DNA of 64,000 nt from Candidula unifasciata (lineage: Eukaryota > Mollusca > Gastropoda > Stylommatophora > Geomitridae), in NCBI GenBank assembly GCA_905116865.2, contig CAJHNH020001154.1:186001-250000 (forward strand). The letters are read 5' to 3'. Below are positions 12,901 to 22,974 of this stretch, piece after piece. How positions within the stretch are numbered: position 1 is the first letter of the stretch; each line of letters opens with the position of its first letter. The notes under the pieces are model-generated. The model saw only the letters and a list, made by a program, of their open reading frames with translations, did no database searches and was not told the origin of the DNA. The position numbers and the translations under genes were made by a program.

Positions 12901-15542
12901 TGTTTATTTCCAATCTTTGTTCCCCTCTAAAGAACATAGATTTGATCATCCTGAGACATTTGTTTATTTCCAATCTTTGTTCCCCTCTAAAGAACATAGA
13001 TATGATCATCCTGAGACATTTGTTTATTTCCACTTTTTGTTTCCTCTAAAGAACATAGATTTGATCATCCTGAGACATTTGTTTATTTCCAATCTTTGTT
13101 CCCCTCTAAAGAACATAGATATGATCATCCTGAGACATTTGTTTATTTCCACTTTTTGTTTCCTCTAAAGAACATAGATTTGATCATCCTGAGACATTTG
13201 TTTATTTCCAATCTTTGTTCCCCTCTAAAGAACATAGATATGATCATCCTGAGACATTTGTTTATTTCCAATCTTTGTTTCATCTAAAGAACATAGATAT
13301 GATCATCCTGAGACATTTGTTTATTTCCAATCTTTGTTCCCCTCTAAAGAACATAGATATGATCATCCTGAGACATTTGTTTATTTCCACTCTTTGTTTC
13401 CTCTAAAGAACATAGATATGATCATCCTGAGACATTTGTTTATTTCCACTCTTTGTTTCCTCTAAAGAACATAGATATGATCATCCTGAGACATTTGTTT
13501 ATTTCCAATCTTTGTTCCCCTCTAAAGAACATAGATATGATCATCCTGAGACATTTGTTTATTTCCACTCTTTGTTTCCTCTAAAGAACATAGATATGAT
13601 CATCCTGAGACATTTGTTTATTTCCAATCTTTGTTTCATCTAAAGAACATAGATATGATCATCCTGAGACATTTGTTTATTTCCACTTTTTGTTTCCTCT
13701 AAAGAACATAGATTTGATCATCCTGAGACATTTGTTTATTTCCAATCTTTGTTCCCCTCTAAAGAACATAGATATGATCATCCTGAGACATTTGTTTATT
13801 TCCACTCTTTGTTTCATCTAAAGAACATAGATATGATCATCCTGAGACATTTGTTTATTTCCAATCTTTGTTTCCTCTAAAGAACATAGATATGATCATC
13901 CTGAGACATTTGTTTATTTCCACTCTTTGTCTCCTCTAAAGAACATAGATTTGATCATCCTGAGACATTTGTTTATTTCCACTCTTTGTTTCCTCTAAAG
14001 AACATAGATATGATCATCCTGAGACATTTGTTTATTTCCACTCTTTGTTTCCTCTAAAGAACATAGATATGATCATCCTGAGACATTTGTTTATTTCCAA
14101 TCTTTGTTCCCCTCTAAAGAACATAGATATGATCATCCTGAGACATTTGTTTATTTCTAATCTTTGTTTCATCTAAAGAACATAGATATGATCATCCTGA
14201 GACATTTGTTTATTTCCACTCTTTGTTCCCCTCTAAAGAACATAGATATGATCATCCTGAGACATTTGTTTATTTCCACTCTTTGTTCCCCTCTAAAGAA
14301 CATAGATATGATCATCCTGAGACATTTGTTTATTTCCAATCTTTGTTTCCTCTAAAGAACATAGATATGATCATCCTGAGACGTTTGTTTATTTCCACTT
14401 TTTGTTTCCTCTAAAGAACATAGATATGATCATCCTGAGACATTTGTTTATTTCCACTTTTTGTTTCCTCTAAAGAACATAGATATGATCATCCTGAGAC
14501 ATTTGTTTATTTCCAATCTTTGTTCCCCTCTAAAGAACATAGATATGATCATCCTGAGACATTTGTTTATTTCCACTCTTTGTTTCCTCTAAAGAACATA
14601 GATATGATCATCCTGAGACATTTGTTTATTTCCAATCTTTGTTTCATCTAAAGAACATAGATATGATCATCCTGAGACATTTGTTTATTTCCACTTTTTG
14701 TTTCCTCTAAAGAACATAGATATGATCATCCTGAGACATTCGTTGATTTCCAATCTTTGTTCCCCTCTAAAGAACATAGATTTGATCATCCTGAGACATT
14801 TGTTTATTTCCAATCTTTGTTCCCCTCTAAAGAACATAGATATGATCATCCTGAGACATTTGTTTATTTCCAATCTTTGTTTCATCTAAAGAACATAGAT
14901 ATGATCATCCTGAGACATTTGTTTATTTCCACTCTTTGTTTCCTCTAAAGAACATAGATATGATCATCCTGAGACATTCGTTGATTTCCAATCTTTGTTC
15001 CCCTCTAAAGAACATAGATTTGATCATCCTGAGACATTTGTTTATTTCCAATCTTTGTTCCCCTCTAAAGAACATAGATATGATCATCCTGAGACATTTG
15101 TTTATTTCTAATCTTTGTTTCATCTAAAGAACATAGATATGATCATCCTGAGACATTTGTTTATTTCCACTCTTTGTTTCATCTAAAGAACATAGATATG
15201 ATCATCCTGAGACATTTGTTTATTTCCACTCTTTGTTTCCTCTAAAGAACATAGATATGATCATCCTGAGACATTTGTTTATTTCCAATCTTTGTTTCCT
15301 CTAAAGAACATAGATATGATCATCCTGAGACATTTGTTTATTTCTAATCTTTGTTTCATCTAAAGAACATAGATATGATCATCCTGAGACATTTGTTTAT
15401 TTCCAATCTTTGTTTCCTCTAAAGAACATAGATATGATCATCCTGAGACATTTGTTTATTTCTAATCTTTGTTTCATCTAAAGAACATAGATATGATCAT
15501 CCTGAGACATTTGTTTATTTCCACTCTTTGTTTCCTCTAAAG
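9970..15542. repeat. 59/60-bp minisatellite made of an intron-exon junction
   Basis: About 93 copies of a 59 or 60-bp unit. Each ends in a pyrimidine-rich stretch plus CTCTAAAG and begins again with AACATAGATATG, which is exactly the acceptor and first 12 exonic bases of the gene A exon at 15543. The middle holds ATCATCCTGAGACATTTG and a TTTATTTCCA tract. Variant classes include TTTCCTC, TCCCCTC and TTTCATC before TAAAG, and GATATG versus GATTTG. A block of about 2.3 kb is present twice (see findings). Open frames of about 63 codons on both strands are repeat shadows. Confidence 0.97.
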
Positions 15543-15853
15543 AACATAGATATGGAGAAGGAGAAGCAGGCAGCCTTGAGTGGAGTCTTTCTGGAAGACA
15601 TCCAAAAAGCTGAGCAGCTTGCCAAGGAAGAAGAAAAAGCTGCCAGGGAGAAAGAAACAGCCGAGAGAAAAGCTGCATATGAAGAACAAAAAAAGCATTT
15701 TTATGAAAGAGAAATTCCTCAGTTGGAGCAGTGGCTTCTGAAATATGTACCTCTGCAACCGGGCGAAACGATGAAGTTTAAACTGTTGCAAGTGTCAATG
15801 CTTTCCCTGTCTGGTGTCTTAGCTGTTCTTCATGCAGTCCTCACTCTCAAGGA
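15543..15853 (+). CDS. Gene A exon: coiled coil plus first membrane segment
   Basis: The exon runs from acceptor CTCTAAAG to donor GAGTAAGT: 311 nt, phase 0 in and two bases out. It encodes NIDMEKEKQ..., then a strongly charged Lys/Glu/Ala-rich helix (residues about 15-60, probably coiled coil). A linker WLLKYVPLQPGETMKFK follows, then a hydrophobic stretch LLQVSMLSLSGVLAVLHAVL that looks like a membrane segment. The ATG at 15554 (GATATGG) is in a fair context and may be the start if the 39-nt exon upstream is not used. I do not recognise the family. The acceptor lies at the end of an array of about 93 near-copies of itself. Confidence 0.8.
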
Positions 15854-16250
15854 GTAAGTTGACAAGTTCATGTGTGTTCTGTCTTATCAGTGTACTGGCC
15901 GTACATTTTATGTTGTTTTAGCAGTTCTTCTGTGTTTTCTTCTTCAGTATTCCGAGCCCTTGAGGGCTTTTATAACCCACCCCCATTCATCTGCCTGATT
16001 GGCCTTCTTTTTCCAGTTGGTGACACCAAGTGTTTGTAGGTCTGTCTGGATATTATCTCTTCATCATCTTCTTGGTTTTCCTCGTGGACTATGACCATTG
16101 AACTCCCTTGTGTACACAGTTTTTACCTCTCTGTCATGTGACATTCACTCAGTATGCTGTGATAGTTAAGTCCTTTAGCCTTCATTATAAGTTACTCCAT
16201 CTAAATTTTGAGGGGGGGGGGGGGGGTGTGTGACAGGATATTGTGTAGAT
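15854..16250. other. Gene A intron, unique sequence
   Basis: Single-copy intronic sequence ending in a G run at about 16212-16226. No further exon or element is recognised. Confidence 0.55.
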
Positions 16251-16515
16251 AGCATGCATGAGCTCGTCAGTATTGCAGGCACTTACATGGATATATACTG
16301 TCAGGACATGCAGGAGTATGAGGGAATGAGTAGATACCATGCATGAGCTCGTCAGCATTGCAGGGATAGAAGCTCTGCGATCCTGGTGAGGTCCAGTGAC
16401 AAGAAAAAGAGTGGATCTCGCAAAGATGTGGTTTGTGAACCTGGGATCTGCCTGAGTGAACGCACTGGCGAGTGTAGTGACTGTTAAGCTTGCTTAGCCA
16501 GGGTTCCAGGTAACA
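16250..16515 (-). mobile_element. Possible SINE-like element
   Basis: On the minus strand, GCTTAACAGTCACTACACTC followed about 35 bases later by CCCAGGTTCACAAACC is weakly reminiscent of tRNA A and B boxes. A GAGCTCGTCAG(T/C)ATTGCAGG segment is repeated twice, near 16260 and 16346. The tRNA resemblance is poor and no tail or target duplication was found, so this is tentative. Sequence from 16515 to 16950 holds nothing further that I recognise, apart from a C run near 16878. Confidence 0.3.
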
Positions 16516-16957
16516 TGTGGCCATACAGCGGGAAGTCAACTTTCCTTTTGTTAATCTGTGATTTACTTTCAAGATTGTCATGTGTGCTCTGTGTGCGTCC
16601 GGGTCCAGTGTATGCTAGGTTTAGATTATCTGTCAGAGGCCCACCAAACGAGCGACGGACCGTCAAGGTCAATCAGAGGTCTGTGACATATGTGAAATAC
16701 AAAAATATTAGTTACATGCATAAAAGTGGTTAGAATAAGATGAAACTTGGAGATATTGTTGAAAATAGGTTTACCTGTCATCTAACACCAATCTCCCATC
16801 TTTGTGTGCCAGTCCACCCAGCAAGATCAGCCTTGTTTCACAAAGTGAGCACCAGATGTTGCTGTTTGATGGACACACCCCCCCCCCCCCCTCTTACTAT
16901 CAGTCTAGTTTTAAATCTATAATTTTCTGGATTCTCCTCATCACTCCAGCCCTCACT

Positions 16958-17135
16958 GGCTGAGTCACTTCAACAAGCCCTCACTGGCTGTGTCACTTCA
17001 ACAAGCCCTCACTGGCTGTGTCACTTCAACAAGCCCTCACTGGCTGTCACTTCAACAAGCCCTCACTGGCTGTGTCACTTCAACAAGCCCTCACTGGCTG
17101 TGTCACTTCAACAAGCCCTCACTGTGTCACTTCAA
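16958..17135. repeat. 28-bp minisatellite, about six copies
   Basis: Head-to-tail copies around TTCAACAAGCCCTCACTGGC, with a 4-base deletion (loss of TGTG) in one copy and a larger loss in the last. Confidence 0.9.
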
Positions 17136-17465
17136 CTAGGAACTTATTCTTCATGAAATTCTGTCTCCTCGGAGTCTGGATCAACCAAATTATCGATCAC
17201 CTGTTGGACTGTGAAAAGCCTAGACCTACTCCACTTTCCTGTTTGGTTCATCAGCCGCTCTTTTCTCTGTGAATTTTCAGAAAATGTTCACATTAAACAG
17301 AGTAAATCTAAACACACGTGGGCAGCAATTCGCAATGACTAACCACGAGGTCTGACCATGATTGGCTAGTTATTTTTAGTTTGTGGCACATTGTTTTCAT
17401 TTAGTGCGCAAAGTACCGACAATGAGGTACACCGGATTAAGAAATTACAGCAGTAGCAGTACATC
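17136..17465. other. Unique intronic spacer
   Basis: About 330 bases of single-copy sequence in the second gene A intron. No feature is recognised. Confidence 0.5.
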
Positions 17466-17469
17466 GGTC

Positions 17470-20400
17470 TGGTAGAGTTAATGGTGTCATCAGTAGACTA
17501 TGTTAGTTGAGTCATCAGTAGACTATGTTAGCTGTGTCATGAGTAGACTATGTTAGTTGTGTCATGAGTAGACTATGTTAGTTGTGTCATGAGTAGACTA
17601 TGTTAGTTGTGTCATCAGTAGACTATGTTAGTTGTGTCATGAGTAGACTATGTTAGTTGTGTCATCAGTAGACTATGTTAGTTGTGTCATGAGTAGACTA
17701 TGTTAGTTGTGTCATGAGTAGACTATGTTAGTTGTGTCATGAGTAGACTATGTTAGTTGTGTCATGAGTAGACTATGTTAGTTGTGTCATATGTTAGTAG
17801 ACTATGTTAGTTGTGTCATCAGTAGACTATGTTAGTTGTGTCATCAGTAGACTATGTTAGTTGTGTCATGAGTAGACTATGTTTATCAGTAGACTAGCTG
17901 TGTCATGAGTAGACTATGTTAGTTGTGTCATGAGTAGACTATGTTAGTTGTGTCATGAGTAGACTATGTTAGTTGTGTCATCAGTAGACTATGTTAGTTG
18001 TGTCATGAGTAGACTATGTTAGTTGTGTCATCAGTAGACTATGTTAGCTGTGTCATAGACTATGTTAGTAGACTATGTTAGTTGTGTCATGAGTAGACTA
18101 TGTTAGTTGTGTCATGAGTAGACTATGTTAGTTGTGTCATGTAGACATGTGTCATGAGTAGACTATGTTAGTTGTGTCATGAGTAGACTATGTTAGTTGT
18201 GTCATCAGTAGACTATGTTAGTTGTGTCATGAGTAGACTATGTTAGTTGTGTCATGAGAAGACTATGTTAGTTGTGTCATCAGTAGACTATGTTAGTTGT
18301 GTCATGAGTAGACTATGTTAGTTGAGTCATCAGTAGACTATGTTAGTTGTGTCATGAGTAGACTATGTTAGTTGTGTCATGAGTAGACTATGTTAGTTGT
18401 GTCATCAGTAGACTATGTTAGTTGTTAGTTGTCATCAGTAGACTATGTTATGTTAGTTGTGTCATCAGTAGACTATGTTAGTTGTTAGTCATCAGTAGAC
18501 TATGTTAGTTGTGTCATCAGTAGACTATGTTAGTTGTGTCATCAGTAGACTATGTTAGTTGACTATGTTAGTCATCAGTAGACTATGTTAGTTGTGTCAT
18601 GAGTAGACTATGTTAGTTGAGTCATCAGTAGTAGACTATGTTAGTTGTGTCATGAGTAGACTATGTTAGTTGTGTCATGAGTAGACTATGTTATGTTAGT
18701 TGTGTCATGAGTAGACTATGTTAGTTGTGTCATCAGTAGACTATGTTAGTTCAGAGTGTCATGTTAGTTAGTCATGAGTAGACTATGTTAGTTGTGTCAT
18801 GAGTAGACTATGTTAGTTGTGTCATGAGTAGACTATGTTAGTTGTGTCAGTCAGTAGACTATGTTAGTTAGTTGTGTCATCAGTAGACTATGTTAGTTGT
18901 GTCATGAGTAGACTATGTTAGTTGTGTCATGAGTAGACTATGTTAGTTGTGTCATCATCATGTTAGTCATCAGTATGTTAGTTGTGTCATCAGTAGACTA
19001 TGTTATGTCATTAGTTGTGTCATGAGTAGACTATGTTAGTTGTGTCATCAGTAGACTATGTTAGTTGTGTCATCAGAGTAGACTATGTTAGTTGTGTGTC
19101 ATCAGTAGACTATGTTAGTTGTGTCATCAGTAGACTATGTTAGTTGTGTCATGTTAGTTAGACTATGTTAGTTGTGTCATCAGTAGACTATGTTAGTTGT
19201 GTCATGAGTAGACTATGTTAGTAGTTGTGTCATCAGTAGACTATGTTAGTTGTGTCATGAGTAGACTATGTTAGTTGTGTCATGAGTAGACTATGTTGAG
19301 TTGTGTCATCAGTAGACTATGTTATTTGTGTCATGAGTAGACTATGTTAGTTGTGTCATCAGTAGACTATGTTAGTTGTGTCTAGTGACTATTAGTTGTG
19401 TCATGAGTAGACTATGTTATGTTAGTTGTCATCAGTAGACTATGTTAGTTGTGTCATGAGTAGACTATGTTAGTTGTGTCATGAGTAGTGTTAGTTGTGT
19501 CATGAGTAGACTATGTTAGTTGTGTCATGAGTGTGTCATGAGTAGACTATGTTAGTTGTGTCATCAGTAGACTATGTTAGTTGTGTCATCAGTAGACTAT
19601 GTTAGTTGTGTCATCAGTAGACTATGTTAGTTGTGTCATGAGTAGACTATGTTAGTTGTGTCATGAGTAGACTATGTTAGTTGTGTCATCAGTAGACTAT
19701 GTTAGTTGTGTCATCAGACTATGTTAGTTTGTGTCATCAGTAGACTATGTTAGTTGTGTCATGAGTAGACTATGTTAGTTGTGTCATCAGAGTAGACTAT
19801 GTTAGTTGTGTCATGAGTAGACTATGTTAGTTGTGTGTAGTTGTGTCATGAGTAGACTATGAGTAGACTATGTTAGTTGTGTCATGAGTAGACTATGTTA
19901 GTTTGTGTCATGAGTAGACTATGTTAGTTGTGTCATGAGTAGACTATGTTATGTTAGTTGTGTCATGAGTAGACTATGTTAGTTGTGTCATGAGTAGACT
20001 ATGTTAGTTGTGTCATGAGTAGACTATGTTAGTTGTGTCATGAGTAGACTATGTTAGTTGTGTCATGAGTAGACTATGTTAGTTGTGTCATGAGTAGACT
20101 ATGTTAGTTGTGTCATGAGTAGACTATGTTAGTTGTGTCATGAGTAGACTATGTTAGCTGTGTCATCAGTAGACTATGTTAGTTGTGTCATCAGTAGACT
20201 ATGTTAGTTGTGTCATGAGTAGACTATGTTAGTTGTGTCATCAGTAGACTATGTTAGTTGTGTCATCAGTAGACTATGTTAGTTGTGTCATCAGTAGACT
20301 ATGTTAGTTGTGTCATGAGTAGACTATGTTAGTCACTATGTTAGTTGTGTGTCATGTCATAGACTATGTTACTATGTTAGTAGACTATGTGTCATCAGTA

Positions 20401-21790
20401 GACTATGTTAGTTGTGTCATGAGTAGACTATGTTAGTTGTGTCATGAGTAGACTATGTTAGTTGTGTCATCAGTAGACTATGTTAGTTGTGTCATCAGTA
20501 GACTATGTTAGTTGTGTCATGAGTAGACTATGTTAGTTGTGTCATGAGTAGACTATGTTAGTTGTGTCATCAGTAGACTATGTTAGTTGTGTCATCAGTA
20601 GACTATGTTAGTTGTGTCATGAGTAGACTATGTTAGTTGAGTCATCAGTAGACTATGTTAGTTGTGTCATCAGTAGACTATGTTAGTTGTGTCATCAGTA
20701 GACTATGTTAGTTGTGTCATGAGTAGACTATGTTAGTTGTGTCATCAGTAGACTATGTTAGTTGTGTCATCAGTAGACTATGTTAGTTGTGTCATCAGTA
20801 GACTATGTTAGTTGTGTCATGAGTAGACTATGTTAGTTGTCATCAGTCAGTTGTGTCAGTAGACTATGTTAGTTGTGTCATCAGTAGACTATGTTAGTTG
20901 TGTCATCAGTAGACTATGTTAGTTGTGTCATCAGTAGACTATGTTAGTTGAGTGTTAGTTGTGTCATGGAGTAGACTATGTTAGTTGTGTCATAGTAGAC
21001 TATGTTAGTTGTGTCATCAGTAGACTATGTTAGTTGTGTCATCAGTAGACTATGTTAGTTGTGTCATCAGTAGACTAGACTATGTTAGTTAGTTGTGTCA
21101 TCAGTAGACTATGTTAGTTGTGTAGACTATGTTAGTTGTGTCATGAGTTAGACTATGTTAGTTGTGTCATCAGTAGACTATGTTAGTTGTGTCATCAGTA
21201 GACTATGTTAGTTGTGTCATCAGTAGACTATGTTAGTTGTGTCATCAGTAGACTATGTTAGTTGTGTCATCAGTAGACTATGTTAGTTGTGTCATCAGTA
21301 GACTATGTTAGTTGTGTCATCAGTAGACTATGTTAGTTGTGTCATCAGTAGACTATGTTAGTTAGTGTCATCAGTAGACTATGTTAGTTGTGTCATCAGT
21401 AGACTATGTTAGTTGTCATCAGACTATGTTAGTCAGACTATGTTAGTTGTGTCATCAGTAGACTATGTTAGTTGTGTCATGAGTAGACTATGTTAGCTGT
21501 GTCATGAGTAGACTATGTTAGTTGAGTCATGAGTAGACTATGTTAGTTGTGTCATAAGAAGACTATGTTAGTTGTGTCATGAGTAGACTGTGTTAGTTGT
21601 GTCATGAGATGACTATGTTAATTGTGTCATCAGTAAAATGTCTTGGTTGCGTCATCAGTAGAGTGTCTTGGTTGTGTCATCAGTAGAGTGTCTTGGTTGT
21701 GTTATCAGTAGAGTGTCTTGGTTGTGTCATCAGTAGAATGTCTTGGTTGTGTCATCAGTAGAGTGTTTTGGTTGTGTCATTTGTCACTTA
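17470..21790. repeat. 25-bp minisatellite, 4.3 kb
   Basis: About 170 copies of a unit around GAGTAGACTATGTTAGTTGT, with two main alleles (TCATGAG and TCATCAG). Unlike the other large arrays it is full of partial units, for example near 18050, 18420-18560, 18740, 18955, 20335-20390 and 21420, as if it had undergone many small internal deletions. From about 21600 to 21780 the units drift to a diverged form (TAGAGTGTCTTGGTTGTGTC), the usual decay at an array edge. It ends roughly 50 bases before the acceptor of the next exon. Confidence 0.97.
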
Positions 21791-21837
21791 CTGTCTACTC
21801 TTTATTTTATGCTTTTTTTTTATTCAAAAACTTTCAG

Positions 21838-21899
21838 CCGAAAATTTCCACGGTGGAGAGCTCGTGCTCTGGTGGTGACAGGAACAGCTCTGTGCATTT
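21838..21899 (+). CDS. Gene A exon: second membrane segment, first half
   Basis: Acceptor TTCAAAAACTTTCAG and donor TTTGTAAGT bound 62 nt. The incoming two bases (GA) and this exon give DRKFPRWRARALVVTGTALCI, with one base carried to the next exon. The basic stretch followed by LVVTGTALCI starts a second hydrophobic segment that is completed by the terminal exon. The exact phase fit on both sides supports the call. Confidence 0.78.
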
Positions 21900-22044
21900 G
21901 TAAGTTGTTTCATACTTGGTAATCTTTGTTTTATATTATACGTTGTCACTTTTAAATGCATTACCTTGCTCATTATGTTGTAGTTGTTTTTTTTTTCAAA
22001 CTTCTACCCACTCTGTTTATTTCTTGTTGTTCAGATCTTGCTGA

Positions 22045-22270
22045 TAGATAGTTGTATAGATGCATGCACTTGTTTACAGATGTGTACAAGTATGTGTTTT
22101 TTACAACTACTTGTTTGTAAATGTTTGTTGTTAGTAGATACATGTGTACAAGATTTTGTTGTTAATTTATAGATTTGTACAAGTATGTGTTTTTTACAAC
22201 TACTTGTTTGTAAATGTTTGTTGTTAGTAGATACATGTGTACAAGATTTTGTTGTTAATTAATATATAGA
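22045..22270. repeat. Two-copy direct duplication, about 90 bp
   Basis: A segment containing ACAAGTATGTGTTTTTTACA and AGTAGATACATGTGTACAAG occurs twice, nearly identically, in the short intron between gene A exons 3 and 4. It may represent a very young tandem duplication. Confidence 0.8.
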
Positions 22271-22349
22271 TGTGTACAAAAGTGTATGTTTGTCACGGTA
22301 GTAAATAATTGACTGCTGCTTGTTGTTCATGGTAAAATGTTTACACATA

Positions 22350-22572
22350 GAATCTGCCAACTCCAGGTTTACAGTTAGAATCTGCCAATTCCAGGTTTAC
22401 AGTTAGAATCTGCCAATTCCAGGTTTACAGATAGAATCTGCCAATTCCAGGTTTACAGTTAGAATCTGCCAATTCCAGGTTTGCAGATAGAATCTGCCAA
22501 TTCCAGGTTTACAGTTAGAATCTGCCAATTCCAGGTTTACAGATAGAATCTGCCAGTTCCAGGTTTACAGAC
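22350..22572. repeat. 28-bp minisatellite, about eight copies
   Basis: Copies around AATCTGCCAATTCCAGGTTT with TTACAGTTAG or TTACAGATAG linkers. Each copy holds CCAG|GTTT, similar to the real acceptor GGCAG|GTTT of the terminal gene A exon about 20 bases downstream. Confidence 0.92.
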
Positions 22573-22593
22573 ACATGTTTATTCTGTTGGCAG

Positions 22594-22748
22594 GTTTTCA
22601 TATCTTGGCAGTTGGCAGGTTGATGGACATGGGACCTTTTGACCGGAGTGTTGATGACAGAGAGCTGGCAGAGAAACTTGCTGAATTCTGTCAGGAAAAT
22701 TATGGATGGATTGTTGATCTTCTAAATGGAAAATCAACACGGCAATAG
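22594..22748 (+). CDS. Gene A terminal exon with stop codon
   Basis: The acceptor CTGTTGGCAG precedes 155 nt ending in TAG at 22746-22748. With the carried base it reads CFHILAVGRLMDMGPFDRSV..., completing the second hydrophobic segment (about ALVVTGTALCICFHILAV), and continues into an acidic/amphipathic tail ending LLNGKSTRQ. From the 39-nt exon to the stop the product would be about 190 residues: an N-terminal coiled coil, two closely spaced membrane segments and a short C-terminal tail of about 40 residues. A small two-pass membrane protein is a reasonable description; function and family are unknown to me. Confidence 0.78.
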
Positions 22749-22819
22749 CTGGTAACAGTCAGCCTTATGTTTCTTTAATGAATATTTATGTACATTTATT
22801 GTTTGGCTTTATTTTTTAA

Positions 22820-22825
22820 AATAAA
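22820..22825 (+). terminator. Polyadenylation signal of gene A
   Basis: AATAAA lies 72 bases after the stop codon, in a T-rich stretch. Consistent with the 3' end of the gene; the cleavage site cannot be placed exactly. Confidence 0.65.
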
Positions 22826-22974
22826 TCAGTAAAAATCAGTTTCTTGTAAAGTTTTTCTTCAAATGAGTAATGTTATGCCTGTTTAAATGTGCAAAAAAAG
22901 AATGTGAGATTTGGCAGGTCACCCTTTTGCAGTCTTCAAATATCACACATTATGGCATCTTATAGAAAAATAAC

